Part shown: positions 17,713 through 26,336 of the stretch, one piece after another
Position numbering within the stretch: the first letter of the stretch is position 1
Layout: the number at the start of each line of letters is the position of its first letter
NCBI RefSeq assembly: GCF_001907195.1
Contig: NZ_LVWA01000004.1
Coordinates: forward strand, 682,001 to 746,000
From: Pontibacter flavimaris
GTDB taxonomy: Bacteria; Bacteroidota; Bacteroidia; Cytophagales; Hymenobacteraceae
Length of the DNA stretch: 64,000 nucleotides
Direction of reading: 5' to 3'
Made by a program: the position numbers and the translations under genes
Notes under the pieces: model-generated
Database searches by the model: none
What the model was told of the DNA's origin: nothing
The model's input: only the letters and a program-made list of their open reading frames with translations

Positions 17713-18651
17713 TCAGTCTAGGCTTATTATCCTGACAGGCATAGTTGCCGGCACTAGCCCTGACTTTAGGATAAGGCGCTGGCCTTTGTCACTTGCTACG
17801 TAAGATGCAAAACCTGTGCCAAGTCCTGTACGGCCCTCAGTGCTAATGATATACAGGAAACGGCGCAGCGGGTAAGCTTCCTGAGCAATGTATGCCTGGT
17901 AAGGCTGGTAATAGTCTTCTGTTGTAACCGGCGCTGGGTCTTCGCTGATGCCGAGCACTTTGATCCTGTTCAGGAAGCCTACTACGGTCGAGTCATCGAA
18001 ATCGCTCACCCAGTTCACCCCAATGACGCCTAGTGCATTTTTATTCTCCTCTACATAGTCTACCAAGGCTTTGTGTGAGTTTGATGCAAACGTGTTTGCC
18101 GGCAGTTTATTGCCTGCAATCAACGAGTCTCGTACGTAGCGGGCAGTGCTGGAGTTGTTGTTATCAAAAACTATCGTGATGTCACCGAGTGGGGAGTCCT
18201 TCTCCAGGCTTTTCCAGCTTTTTACCTCGCCGTTGAAAATCTGCTTTAACTCATCCATCGTCAGCAGCGAGTCCGGGTTCTGCCTGTTGGTGATCAGCGC
18301 CACCGCGTCGATCGCGATCTTGGTCACGCGCGCTACCCTGTTGTTCTTTTTGAATACAGCATTCTCCTCCTCTGTCAGCTCCCGGGAGAGTACGGCAATT
18401 TTCGTGCTGTCGTTGAGCAGGTCCTTTACAACCTGCCCCTCTGGCTTGTAGGCTGCGTTTACGTTGGCATACTTGTAGATGCCCTCGAATGTGTTGATCT
18501 CCGACTCAATAATAGGCTGAAACGACTCATCCACACTGATGTTGATGGTGCCAGATGTCGGGGTGTCTAATTTGGTGCTGGGGTCGCCGCCGCAACTGGC
18601 CAGGGCCAGAAGAGAGGCAAAGGCTGCTATAGGTCGTAAATTAATCTTCAT
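17713..18651 (-). CDS. PstS-like substrate-binding lipoprotein
   Basis: A 312-residue periplasmic binding protein of the PBP-like II (PstS/SBP) fold. Lipoprotein signal LLALASCGGDPST with the acylated Cys20. Segments typical of PstS domains include GTINISVDESFQPIIESEIN, AVLSRELTEEE, VTKIAIDAVALITNRQNPDS, FNGEVKSW and DNNNSSTARYVRDSLI. There is no ABC permease or ATPase nearby; instead the gene sits in the exbBD-tonB operon, as in many Bacteroidota, so it probably does not feed a Pst transporter. Its ATG lies 11 bp inside the upstream small membrane protein gene. Confidence 0.85.
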   Translation of the reverse strand: MKINLRPIAAFASLLALASCGGDPSTKLDTPTSGTINISVDESFQPIIESEINTFEGIYKYANVNAAYKPEGQVVKDLLNDSTKIAVLSRELTEEENAVFKKNNRVARVTKIAIDAVALITNRQNPDSLLTMDELKQIFNGEVKSWKSLEKDSPLGDITIVFDNNNSSTARYVRDSLIAGNKLPANTFASNSHKALVDYVEENKNALGVIGVNWVSDFDDSTVVGFLNRIKVLGISEDPAPVTTEDYYQPYQAYIAQEAYPLRRFLYIISTEGRTGLGTGFASYVASDKGQRLILKSGLVPATMPVRIISLD

Positions 18652-18898
18652 ATCTGTTTTTGTTGGAACGCGTGCTGTTGTAAACTCTTACAAATCTAAC
18701 AATCCCGTATAATATGAGAATCCCACCTAAGGCATACTTCATACTATCCGGTATATCCAGGTTCAGGCTATCCCCCGCAAACATGATAAAAATGCCCATA
18801 GCCACATAGAGCAGCGTCATGATGATGCCGAAGATACGGGCAAATTTCCCAAACATACTTTGCTTTGGTGTGTTGTCGTCTCTTCTTGGTCTTATCAT
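18641..18898 (-). CDS. Small membrane protein in the TonB operon
   Basis: An 85-residue protein with two hydrophobic segments (about residues 20-42 and 52-70) separated by an acidic loop (DSLNLDIPDSM). Both ends are charged: MIRPRRDDNTP at the start and RSNKNRYED at the end. No family was recognised. The 3' end overlaps the start of the PstS-like gene by 11 bp, which argues that it is translated and belongs to the same operon. It might be an accessory subunit of the ExbBD-TonB machine, but this rests on position only. Confidence 0.65.
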   Translation of the reverse strand: MIRPRRDDNTPKQSMFGKFARIFGIIMTLLYVAMGIFIMFAGDSLNLDIPDSMKYALGGILILYGIVRFVRVYNSTRSNKNRYED

Positions 18899-19011
18899 GT
18901 GTGGCTTTTCTGTTTTTAACTCTTAAAAATAAACCTATTGCTTATAAAATGAAAGCAGAAGCTAACAAAACTACTATGTTGCTTCTGCTCTCCTCAGTCT
19001 TTCCCTATTAT

Positions 19012-19854
19012 TTACTGCATTTTAAATCGTATCGGCAAAGTATAACGCACCGGAACCGCGCGTCCGTTTTGCCTGCCTGGCTCCCATTTCGGCATGTTTT
19101 CTATTACGCGTGCTGCCTCCTCTTCGGTTCCGAACCCAAGGCCTTTCAGCACTTTCACGTCTGTTATCTGGCCGTTTGCGCCTACAACAAACGTTACTAC
19201 CACGGTTCCCTCTATCCCGTTGCTTTGCGCAGGTGCCGGGTAGCGCAGCTTGCGGCTTAAGTATAGCATCAGGTCATCTACCCCGCCTTTAAATTGTGGC
19301 ATCTGGTCCACCACTATAAAGGGTTCCGTTTCGGCGGGTGCTTCTCCTGTGCCTCCCTCCAAGCCTAAGGGCGGGTCTTCTGTTATACTTACTGATGGTA
19401 TTTCAGGCAGGTTACCTTCTATTTTCTCGGTGCCGATATTCACCTCCGACAGCCTGCTTTGGTCTGGCACCGTCTCAGTGGTTTCTGTCGCATTGTTTAC
19501 TACTTCTATGTTCGTAAACTTCTCTGTGGCCACGTTTTTCTCGGGTGCGGGTGCAGGAGGGGGTGCTACAGCTTTCTCAGGTTCCAGGTTTGGTACGGGT
19601 GGGGGCGGCAGCACCAGCACCACCGGCTCCTTTATGTCGAAGACGGGTTTTACATACTTCGCCGGATCTGAAAAGAAGATCGTGTCTACCAGCGGACCGA
19701 CCAGAGCCCCGGAAAATGTCGCTATCGCGAGTGTGGATGCCAGCAGCATGTGCTTGCTGTACTTGCGGCGCAGGTAATAAGCTCCATACGCTTTGTTCCG
19801 CCCTCTGAACACAATGTTGTTGAAGGTCGTGCTTAAGAAATAGCTCTTTTCCAT
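19012..19854 (-). CDS. tonB: TonB-family energy transducer (second copy)
   Basis: A 280-residue TonB. The N-terminus carries FNNIVFRGRNKAYGAYYLRR, the cytoplasmic motif found before the membrane segment (about 36-56) in Bacteroidota TonBs. A Pro/Ala-rich linker (about 78-110: VLPPPPVPNLEPEKAVAPPP) spans the periplasm. The C-terminal TonB domain (about 190-280) shows LRYPAPAQSNGIEGTVVVTF and PVRYTLPIRFKMQ. It transmits proton-motive force from ExbBD to outer-membrane receptors. It lies 189 bp downstream of the first tonB, with a hairpin terminator between them that may lower its expression. Confidence 0.93.
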   Translation of the reverse strand: MEKSYFLSTTFNNIVFRGRNKAYGAYYLRRKYSKHMLLASTLAIATFSGALVGPLVDTIFFSDPAKYVKPVFDIKEPVVLVLPPPPVPNLEPEKAVAPPPAPAPEKNVATEKFTNIEVVNNATETTETVPDQSRLSEVNIGTEKIEGNLPEIPSVSITEDPPLGLEGGTGEAPAETEPFIVVDQMPQFKGGVDDLMLYLSRKLRYPAPAQSNGIEGTVVVTFVVGANGQITDVKVLKGLGFGTEEEAARVIENMPKWEPGRQNGRAVPVRYTLPIRFKMQ

Positions 19855-19993
19855 GGCTTTGGGGTTTATGGTTATACAATCTTTCTAAGGCATTGCGGTA
19901 GTAGCTGGGTTAAAGTTAGAAATGTGTTGTTTTCTGAATATACGGAATTATATATTGATTGTATGCATGCAGCGTGTTTTATTTTATGGGCAC

Positions 19994-20027
19994 AAAAAAA
20001 AGCCCAGCCGGTTAGGGCTGGGCTTTT
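19994..20027 (-). terminator. Terminator or attenuator between the two tonB genes
   Basis: Stem AAAAGCCCAGCC (19998-20009) with GGCTGGGCTTTT (20016-20027) and a 6-base loop. On the minus strand it is followed by eight Ts. It lies 17 bp after the first tonB, inside an otherwise co-directional gene run, so it may set the ratio between upstream and downstream operon genes. Confidence 0.8.
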
Positions 20028-20043
20028 ATAGCAGCTAAGCTGC

Positions 20044-20874
20044 TTATTTAATCGTGAATCGTACTGGAAGTGTGTAGCGAACAGGCACTGCTCTACCGTT
20101 CTGCTTTCCTGGAGTCCACTTCGGCATTGATTTAACAACGCGTACAGCTTCCTCGTCAGTACCGGCTCCAAGGGCTTTCACCACCTGGATATCGGAGATC
20201 TCTCCTGTGTTGCTCACCACGAATGATAGTACCACAAGGCCTTCCACTCCGGCACGTTGTGCAGCGGCTGGGTAGCGGATGTTCTTGCCTAAATACCTCA
20301 TCATTTCGGTGTCGCCACCCGGGAAGGTTGGCATCTGCTCCACGTAAGTATAAGGCTTCTCCTCTACTACTTCTGCTACCACATCGCTTGTTCCGTCAAT
20401 CTCGCCTAAGTCCATTGGTGCGTTAGGGTCTCCCTCTACGGTTTCGATACCTGCATCAACTTCCTCAAGAACATCCACATCCGGAATTTCCTCCTCTTCC
20501 TGAACTTCTTCGTCACGCTTCACTACCGGCGGGGTGTACTTTACAGTAGCACGCACTGGTGGTGGCGGTGGCGGAAGATCTGGCGGCGGCGGCGGCGGTG
20601 GCGGCGGCGTAGCCTCATCTAATGGTGGTGGTGGGGCCAGGTCTACTTCTGTTACAATTCGCTCTACCACTTGCTCTTCCTCCTGGTCTCCTTTGATCAT
20701 TTTAGAGATCAAAGGAATACTGATGAAAAGGAAGAACAGTATGATTGCTACGATAGCGGCAACCGTGATATGCTTGTTGTAAAGTCTGCGAAGTAGGTAG
20801 GCACCGTACGCTCTGTTACGTCCTTCGAAGACGATATCATCGAGCGATGCTTTTGCTAACTTACTTGCGTCCAT
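20044..20874 (-). CDS. tonB: TonB-family energy transducer (first copy)
   Basis: A 276-residue TonB with LDDIVFEGRNRAYGAYLLRR at the N-terminus, one membrane segment (about residues 36-56), a very proline-rich stretch (about 84-103, runs of eight or more Pro) and an acidic linker. The C-terminal domain has IRYPAAAQRAGVEGLVVLSF and ends PVRYTLPVRFTIK. The two TonBs share layout and C-terminus but differ in linkers, so they may serve different receptors. It starts 3 bp after the stop of the second exbD, consistent with co-translation. Confidence 0.94.
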   Translation of the reverse strand: MDASKLAKASLDDIVFEGRNRAYGAYLLRRLYNKHITVAAIVAIILFFLFISIPLISKMIKGDQEEEQVVERIVTEVDLAPPPPLDEATPPPPPPPPPDLPPPPPPVRATVKYTPPVVKRDEEVQEEEEIPDVDVLEEVDAGIETVEGDPNAPMDLGEIDGTSDVVAEVVEEKPYTYVEQMPTFPGGDTEMMRYLGKNIRYPAAAQRAGVEGLVVLSFVVSNTGEISDIQVVKALGAGTDEEAVRVVKSMPKWTPGKQNGRAVPVRYTLPVRFTIK

Positions 20875-20877
20875 ATC

Positions 20878-21399
20878 TTAATTTCCAATTTGTTCTTGTA
20901 ACAACTTCTTGTCTGAATCGGCAATATCTACCATTGCAAACTTCTTGGTATCCGTTATTTTTAACTCATCCAGGATGTCCACCATGTTCTTATAGCGCGA
21001 TCCCTCCATCGGCTTCACCATCACGGTCATCTTTTCGTTCGACTTCACCTGCGGTGAAGTAAGAACTTTACGGATGCCGCCTGCTGCGTAGCTCGACTCG
21101 ATTACCTCCGGATTATCTTCTGCAAGACCAAAATAATAGAATACCTTATCATCCTCACCAAGTATAATGGTCATGGCATTACTTGCCTTAAGGAGTGTTT
21201 GGGAATCTGGATTGTCATCCTTCACAGGCATGTTGATTTCCATGGTCTGTGGCTTATTAAAAGTCGTGGTAAGCATGAAGAATGTAATCAGAAGGGCGGC
21301 AAGGTCTACCAGCGGCGTCATGTCGATTTTGGTCGACGAGCGTTTGGCGCGTTTCTTACCACCTTTACCGGAGTCGGCTTGTTCTTGAATCTCTGCCAT
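20878..21399 (-). CDS. exbD: ExbD-family proton channel subunit (second copy)
   Basis: A 173-residue ExbD/TolR protein. A basic N-terminus (KGGKKRAKRSSTKIDMTPLV) leads to one membrane helix carrying the proton-conducting Asp32 in PLVDLAALLITFFML. The rest is a periplasmic domain. With ExbB it converts proton flow into motion of TonB. Two exbD genes in a row are usual in Bacteroidota, where both may join one complex. It lies 19 bp after the first exbD and 3 bp before tonB. Confidence 0.94.
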   Translation of the reverse strand: MAEIQEQADSGKGGKKRAKRSSTKIDMTPLVDLAALLITFFMLTTTFNKPQTMEINMPVKDDNPDSQTLLKASNAMTIILGEDDKVFYYFGLAEDNPEVIESSYAAGGIRKVLTSPQVKSNEKMTVMVKPMEGSRYKNMVDILDELKITDTKKFAMVDIADSDKKLLQEQIGN

Positions 21400-21418
21400 T
21401 TTCTTATCTCCTTTCTAA

Positions 21419-22024
21419 TTATAAATTCGTAGGCTTCGCTTCCATGTCCGTAATCAGGTTAAACCTGTTTACTTTTCTGTCTTGCAGGATATCGATTACA
21501 CGCTTTACAGTCGGGTACTCGGCATCTTGGTCGCCCTTGATCGCTATAACCACCTTAGGGTTCGTTAAGCGTGTCTGCAGGATCCAGTCGCCCAGCTCGT
21601 TACGAACGGAGTCGATTGGAATACCTGGCTGGTTTACCTCCTTGCGTGCTGAAGACTCCATGGCGAGCAAAGACTTAAGTTGGCTCATAGGCACTCCGAA
21701 GTTGCTCAGGAGAGAGAATGTCTTCTTCTCCTCTTCAGTGAATCCTACGCCATACTTGCCCGCCATCTTGTCAAGTAGCGCTTCCTTTGTTTGCTGCCCA
21801 TCAACTCCAAAGAACACTCGGCTATCTTTGTCTACTGTAATCGTAATTACGTTAGTGTCCGGGATTTTGATCTCTGACGCCGATGAAGGCGTGTCTACTA
21901 TAACAGCCTCGTCAGGACGGGCTGATGCAGTCAGCATAAAGAAAGTAACCAGCAAGAAGAATAAGTCCACCATTGGCGTCATGTCCAACGAGGGGTTTTT
22001 CCTTTTTACTTTTACTTTAGGCAT
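21419..22024 (-). CDS. exbD: ExbD-family proton channel subunit (first copy)
   Basis: A 201-residue ExbD/TolR protein with a basic start (MPKVKVKRKNPSLDMTPMVD), the conserved membrane Asp20 in the MVDLFFLLVTFFML helix and a longer periplasmic domain than the next copy, including the insertion KYGVGFTEEEKKTFSLLSN. It ends VNRFNLITDMEAKPTNL. It lies 24 bp after exbB and 19 bp before the second exbD in the same operon. Confidence 0.94.
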   Translation of the reverse strand: MPKVKVKRKNPSLDMTPMVDLFFLLVTFFMLTASARPDEAVIVDTPSSASEIKIPDTNVITITVDKDSRVFFGVDGQQTKEALLDKMAGKYGVGFTEEEKKTFSLLSNFGVPMSQLKSLLAMESSARKEVNQPGIPIDSVRNELGDWILQTRLTNPKVVIAIKGDQDAEYPTVKRVIDILQDRKVNRFNLITDMEAKPTNL

Positions 22025-22048
22025 TTTATCTGGTTAATACGGTTTAAC

Positions 22049-22912
22049 TTAAACAGTTTGTGGTCTGGCAGCTGTGTCGTGCTGTGCTGTGAAGGTAGAC
22101 ACCATGCTGAAGCCAGCCTCATCGATGCTGTAAGTAAGTTCGTCGATCTTGCTAGTGAAGTAGTTGTAAGCGATGATCGCGATAGTAGAACCTGTAATAC
22201 CCAGGGCTGTGTTGATAAGGGCCTCAGAGATACCGTTTGCAAGAGCTACGGAGTCCGGAGCACCTGAAGTGGCAAGCGCCGAGAAGGCCTTGATCATACC
22301 AAGTACCGTACCTATCAGACCAACCAGTGTAGAGATAGAGGCGATTGTTGAGATAACCACCAGGTTTTTCTCCAGCATTGGCAGCTCAAGCGAAGTAGAC
22401 TCTTCGATTTCCTTCTGGATAGCGGCTACTTTCTCAGCCTTCAGCAGTTCTGGTTCGTTCTGCATTTCCTTGTACTTCAGCAGGCCGGCTTTCACCACGT
22501 TAGCAACAGAACCTTTTTGTGCGTCGCAGGCAGCGATAGCACCGTTCACGTCGCGCTGGTTCAGTTTGGCGGAGATGTTACGCACGAAGTCAGCAACGCT
22601 CTTGGTTCCTTTTGCTTTACCGATGGTCAGGGCACGCTCGATAGCGAAGATGAATACCAACAGGTTCAGGGTAAGCAGAATTGGCACTACCCATCCACCT
22701 TTGTAAACGATGCCAAGATAGTTGCCCGGAAGCGGGTGGTTAGCCGGATCATTGCCTTCGAAGTTGGCAGGGTTGCCAAAAACGAACATATAGATAAGCA
22801 CACATGCTATCAGGGCGATCGGAATTACGATGGTCGCAAATAGAGAGCCTACCGCACTTGGTTTTTTCTCTACATTAGCATTCTTGCTCACTACTGCAGT
22901 CTTTTTTTCCAT
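22049..22912 (-). CDS. exbB: ExbB/TolQ/MotA-family proton channel subunit
   Basis: First gene of the energy-transduction operon. The 287-residue protein has an extra N-terminal membrane segment (about 24-46), a second (about 75-92), and the paired C-terminal helices of the MotA_ExbB domain (ATIASISTLVGLIGTVLGMI near 195-214 and ALINTALGITGSTIAIIAYN near 240). It forms the pentameric channel around ExbD. The N-terminal start MEKKTAVVSKNANVEKKPSA is Lys-rich. The upstream gap of about 500 bp to mazG must hold the promoter of the operon. Confidence 0.94.
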   Translation of the reverse strand: MEKKTAVVSKNANVEKKPSAVGSLFATIVIPIALIACVLIYMFVFGNPANFEGNDPANHPLPGNYLGIVYKGGWVVPILLTLNLLVFIFAIERALTIGKAKGTKSVADFVRNISAKLNQRDVNGAIAACDAQKGSVANVVKAGLLKYKEMQNEPELLKAEKVAAIQKEIEESTSLELPMLEKNLVVISTIASISTLVGLIGTVLGMIKAFSALATSGAPDSVALANGISEALINTALGITGSTIAIIAYNYFTSKIDELTYSIDEAGFSMVSTFTAQHDTAARPQTV

Positions 22913-23408
22913 TTTGATTAAAGTTTAAAGTTTAGCTGTTTGTGTTGTAATAAAAAAAAGTTGTGTAAGTATAAAATGTAATTGTTTCGTTTTTAGTTCT
23001 TTACTGAATTTGCAATCTAATATTTTTCTGAATTTTGCGTACTGTAACCCCCGGTGAAATTTAGGTAAAAGCCTACAACTGCAGCTTTAGCTGCCTAAAT
23101 TTAAGCTATTATCTTTCAGGATTCCAAATTTACGGTAATACAATATCGTAAATTATTAATCATAAAGTTTGTTTCAAAGTGTAAACACCGGTGCCCGCGG
23201 CGTTGCCTTTGTCTCCTGCTGTGCATTGTTTTACCAAACAGGGTGGGTGTTAGGGTAGATGGGGCAAGTAGGGTGGTGGCTGGCTTTCTATCGTGATTTA
23301 CCCTTGCTTTTACCAGCACCGCTGCGCACTACCTGCACTGCCCTTCTCCTGAGTTTAGAGAAAAGCGCAATAAATATAAGTAATAAATTTATTAAGCGAC
23401 ACGCACAC
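22913..23408. other. Intergenic region upstream of the exbB operon
   Basis: AT-rich gap downstream of mazG and upstream of exbB. It contains a 67-codon minus-strand frame without protein-like features. A possible minus-strand -7 box, TAAATTTG (23132 to 23125), would leave a leader of about 200 bases before exbB. Around 22955-22980 there are a run of As and one AAGTATA copy. I see no strong hairpin and no operator that I can name. The exb operon promoter is probably here. Confidence 0.45.
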
Positions 23409-24218
23409 CTATAGTTTTTTTGCTTTGTTCCAATAAAAATCCATTTCCTGCAGGGTCATATCCTGTAGCTGCTTGCCATCTTTAGCCGCCTCTGTCTCAA
23501 TGTACTGGAAGCGCGAGATAAACTTCAGGTTGGTGCGCTCCAGGGCCTCCTCCGGGTTGATGCCTGCAAAGCGGGCGAAGTTGATGAGCGAAAAGAGCAG
23601 GTCGCCAAACTCGGCGGTGGCTTTTTGCTGGTCTATGGCTGCGGTGTCCTCTATGTTAAACTCGCTGGCGAACTCGTTTAGTTCCTCCTGCACCTTGGCC
23701 CATACCTGGCTTTTGTCGTCCCAGTCGAACCCGGCGCCGCGTGCCTTCTCCTGTATGCGCATGGCCTTCACCAGCGCGGGCAGCGATTGAGGTACTCCTC
23801 CCAGCACAGATTTGTTGCCCTCCTTCAGTTTTAGCTTTTCCCAGTTCTGCTTTACCTCCTCCTCGCTGTCGGCCTTGGTGTCGCCGTAGATGTGCGGGTG
23901 CCGGAAGATAAGCTTCTCGCACTGGGCATGCAGCACGTCGGCAATATCGAAGGCGCCCTGCTCAGAGGCTATCCTGGCGTAGAAAACCAGGTGCAGCATA
24001 ATGTCGCCGATCTCCTTCTTCACTTCCTGCACTTCTCCTTTAAGTATGGCGTCAGAAAGCTCGTAGGTTTCCTCTATCGTCAGGTGACGCAGGCTCTCCA
24101 TGGTTTGCTTGCGGTCCCAGGGGCATTTCTCGCGCAGGTCGTCCATCACATCCAGCAGGCGGCTAAAGGCCTCGAGTTGGCGCTGGCGATCGTTTTTACC
24201 GGGTTGTAAAGTAGTCAT
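23409..24218 (-). CDS. mazG: Nucleoside triphosphate pyrophosphohydrolase MazG
   Basis: Hydrolyses (d)NTPs to the monophosphate and pyrophosphate, probably cleaning damaged nucleotides. The 269-residue protein carries two MazG domains: the first with CPWDRKQTMESLRHLTIEET followed by YELSDAIL and GDIMLHLVFYA (about residues 34-95), the second with ELNEFASE and EFGDLLFSLINFARF (about 175-220). Length matches E. coli MazG (263). A -7 box starts only 6 bp upstream of the ATG, which suggests a leaderless or nearly leaderless transcript. Confidence 0.94.
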   Translation of the reverse strand: MTTLQPGKNDRQRQLEAFSRLLDVMDDLREKCPWDRKQTMESLRHLTIEETYELSDAILKGEVQEVKKEIGDIMLHLVFYARIASEQGAFDIADVLHAQCEKLIFRHPHIYGDTKADSEEEVKQNWEKLKLKEGNKSVLGGVPQSLPALVKAMRIQEKARGAGFDWDDKSQVWAKVQEELNEFASEFNIEDTAAIDQQKATAEFGDLLFSLINFARFAGINPEEALERTNLKFISRFQYIETEAAKDGKQLQDMTLQEMDFYWNKAKKL

Positions 24219-24223
24219 AAGGG

Positions 24224-24231
24224 CAAAGTTA
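24224..24231 (-). promoter_or_regulatory. Candidate -7 box for mazG (TAACTTTG)
   Basis: On the minus strand TAACTTTG fits TAnnTTTG. Its 3' end is 5 bases before the mazG ATG, so the transcript would begin at or next to the start codon. A -33 element was not clear. Confidence 0.45.
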
Positions 24232-24366
24232 CTAAATAATTAGTGTTTATGGCCCGCCCTCCCGAGGCTTAACACTGAATTAACATCCCGGCAGCCTTAA
24301 TGGCGGGGTGCTGCGTAAGTATAATCCCGGGGAGGAGTTTTATACTATATATAGGAGGCCATACGG

Positions 24367-24627
24367 ATGAAGAAGAAAAAGGAAAAGGAGCTTAAAAGGA
24401 ATGCCGGTTCGGTGGCTGCCGTACAGTCGCAGGTGGCGTTTGCGCGCTCGGCCACGGTGTTGGCCTTGGTAAGCGTGGGGGCCATGGCGGTGGGGGGGCT
24501 GGCCATCGGGCACCTAGCTATGAAAAAGCTCGCCCTCAAATCCGGTGAGGTAGACAGCCTTCGGGTAAACGACCCGGAGGTGGGGCGGCTGAAGGTAAAG
24601 GAACGGATAACCGAGCACAAAGTATAA
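24367..24627 (+). CDS. Hypothetical single-pass membrane protein
   Basis: An 86-residue protein: very basic start (MKKKKEKELKRNAG), one membrane helix at about residues 30-52 (VLALVSVGAMAVGGLAIGHL), then a short tail with repeating pattern (MKKLALKSGEVDSLRVNDPE, then VGRLKVKERI). Such LxLxxxxVxxLxV tails resemble small Bacteroidota membrane proteins, but no family was named. The stop codon TAA is itself part of an AAAGTATAA copy of the window-wide motif. Real status is supported by codon use and topology, not by homology. Confidence 0.6.
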   Translation: MKKKKEKELKRNAGSVAAVQSQVAFARSATVLALVSVGAMAVGGLAIGHLAMKKLALKSGEVDSLRVNDPEVGRLKVKERITEHKV

Positions 24628-24763
24628 CTGCCCCGCAGCAAGCTGTTTGACAGCACTATGGCTAATGCAGCCCATGCCAATTAGTTGCCGCGCAAGTGGT
24701 GAGCAGGTATATTTTGTGCTGCCACAATACCACATAATCGGCTGGAAGTATAAGTAAAATGAT

Positions 24764-24771
24764 TACTTTTG
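24764..24771 (+). promoter_or_regulatory. Candidate -7 box for glmM (TACTTTTG)
   Basis: TACTTTTG fits TAnnTTTG and lies 24 bp before the GTG start of glmM. Its position argues against the longer reading from a TTG at 24769, which would begin inside the box. Confidence 0.5.
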
Positions 24772-24795
24772 CCGGAGCAACTAATATACGGATCA

Positions 24796-26187
24796 GTGGC
24801 TTTAATAAAATCGATTTCAGGAATACGTGGCACGATAGGCGGACAGGCTGGAGAAGGACTTACCCCTGTGGATGTGGTTAAGTTTTCCGCTGCTTTCGGC
24901 ACCTGGGTGCTTCAGAACACCGACAGGAAGACAATTATAGTGGGCCGCGATGCGCGCCTCTCCGGCGAGATGGTAAACAAGCTGGTTTGCGCCACGCTGC
25001 AGGGCTTGGGCATCGATGTAGTGGACGTGGGCCTCTCTACCACCCCAACCGTGGAGATGGCCGTGCCGGAGATGCAGGCCGGCGGCGGTATTATACTTAC
25101 AGCCAGTCACAACCCCAAGCAGTGGAACGCCCTGAAGCTGCTCAACCACAAAGGTGAGTTTATCTCGGATGCCGAGGGAAAGCTGGTGCTGGAGATAGCC
25201 GAGAAAGAGGCCTTTGAGTTTGCGCAGGTAACCGAGTTGGGCAAGTATACCCGGGACGAGGAGGCGCTGGAGAAGCACATCAAAACCATACTTGACCTGC
25301 CGCTGGTAGACGTGGAGGCCATCAGAGCCAAGAACTTTAGCGTGGTGGTGGATGCCGTGAACTCGAGCGGGGGCTTTGCCGTGCCGATGCTGCTGGAGGC
25401 CCTGGGCGTGAACAAGATCGAAAAACTATACTGCGAGCCGGACGGCAACTTCGCCCACAACCCGGAGCCGCTGCCAGAGAACCTGCGCGAGATATCCCGC
25501 CTGATGGAGAAAGGCAGGTTTGACCTGGGCATTGTGGTAGACCCGGATGTGGACCGCCTGGCGCTGGTAAACGAGGACGGCAGCATGTTCGGCGAGGAGT
25601 ATACGCTGGTAGCCGTAGCCGACTATATACTGAAAAACCAAGTGGGCAACACCGTTTCCAACCTTTCATCCACCCGTGCGCTGCGCGATGTGACGGAGAA
25701 AGCCGGCGGATCATACTTTGCCGCCGCCGTAGGCGAGGTGAACGTGGTGAACATGATGAAGGAGCAAAACGCCATCATCGGCGGTGAGGGCAACGGCGGT
25801 ATCATCTACCCGGAATTGCACTATGGTCGCGACGCGCTGGTGGGTATTGCCCTGTTCCTGACGCACCTGGCCAAGTCCGGTATGAGTATGACGCGCCTGC
25901 GCGCCAGCTACCCGAACTACTACATCTCCAAAAACAAGATAGAGCTGACGCCGGACGTGGACGTGGACGCTGTGCTGACGCAGATGCAGGAGCGCTACGC
26001 CAAGCAGCCGATCAACACCATAGACGGGGTGAAGATAGAGTTCGATAAGGAGTGGGTGCACCTGCGCAAGTCCAACACCGAGCCGATCATCCGCATCTAT
26101 GCCGAGAGCGACAGTAACGCCACGGCCGAGCACCTGGCCAATAAAATCATTGCCGATATCAAGGAGATCATCTCTAATAAAGCCTAA
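24796..26187 (+). CDS. glmM: Phosphoglucosamine mutase
   Basis: Interconverts glucosamine 6-phosphate and glucosamine 1-phosphate for UDP-GlcNAc synthesis. The 463-residue alpha-D-phosphohexomutase has the phosphoserine loop TASHNPKQWN (Ser104), the metal loop DPDVDR, the sugar-binding GGEGNGG loop and the phosphate-binding RKSNTEPIIRIY. Bacteroidota enzymes of this type could also act as phosphomannomutases, so specificity is inferred. The GTG at 24796 is chosen because a promoter-like box ends 24 bp earlier and MALIKSISGIRGTIGG is the usual N-terminus. A terminator follows. Confidence 0.9.
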   Translation: MALIKSISGIRGTIGGQAGEGLTPVDVVKFSAAFGTWVLQNTDRKTIIVGRDARLSGEMVNKLVCATLQGLGIDVVDVGLSTTPTVEMAVPEMQAGGGIILTASHNPKQWNALKLLNHKGEFISDAEGKLVLEIAEKEAFEFAQVTELGKYTRDEEALEKHIKTILDLPLVDVEAIRAKNFSVVVDAVNSSGGFAVPMLLEALGVNKIEKLYCEPDGNFAHNPEPLPENLREISRLMEKGRFDLGIVVDPDVDRLALVNEDGSMFGEEYTLVAVADYILKNQVGNTVSNLSSTRALRDVTEKAGGSYFAAAVGEVNVVNMMKEQNAIIGGEGNGGIIYPELHYGRDALVGIALFLTHLAKSGMSMTRLRASYPNYYISKNKIELTPDVDVDAVLTQMQERYAKQPINTIDGVKIEFDKEWVHLRKSNTEPIIRIYAESDSNATAEHLANKIIADIKEIISNKA

Positions 26188-26234
26188 AGTATGTGTTGTT
26201 GCTGCTGTCTTAGAAAACGAGAGTAACAGACCGT

Positions 26235-26284
26235 GTTGCGCCACTGGTAGGGGATTGTTCCTGCCGTTGGCGCAACTTTTTTTT
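26235..26284 (+). terminator. Terminator after glmM
   Basis: GTTGCGCCA (26235-26243) pairs with TGGCGCAAC (26268-26276), followed by eight Ts. It lies about 50 bp after glmM and separates it from the cysteine desulfurase gene. Confidence 0.85.
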
Positions 26285-26336
26285 ATACTTTGTTGGTTGA
26301 GTAAAGAACAGAAACAGAAAAATTTACCTTTCAAGT

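Noticed and set aside
23116-23319. A 67-codon minus-strand frame upstream of exbB
   Set aside because: It has low-quality composition, no start context and no motif, and it overlaps a candidate promoter.
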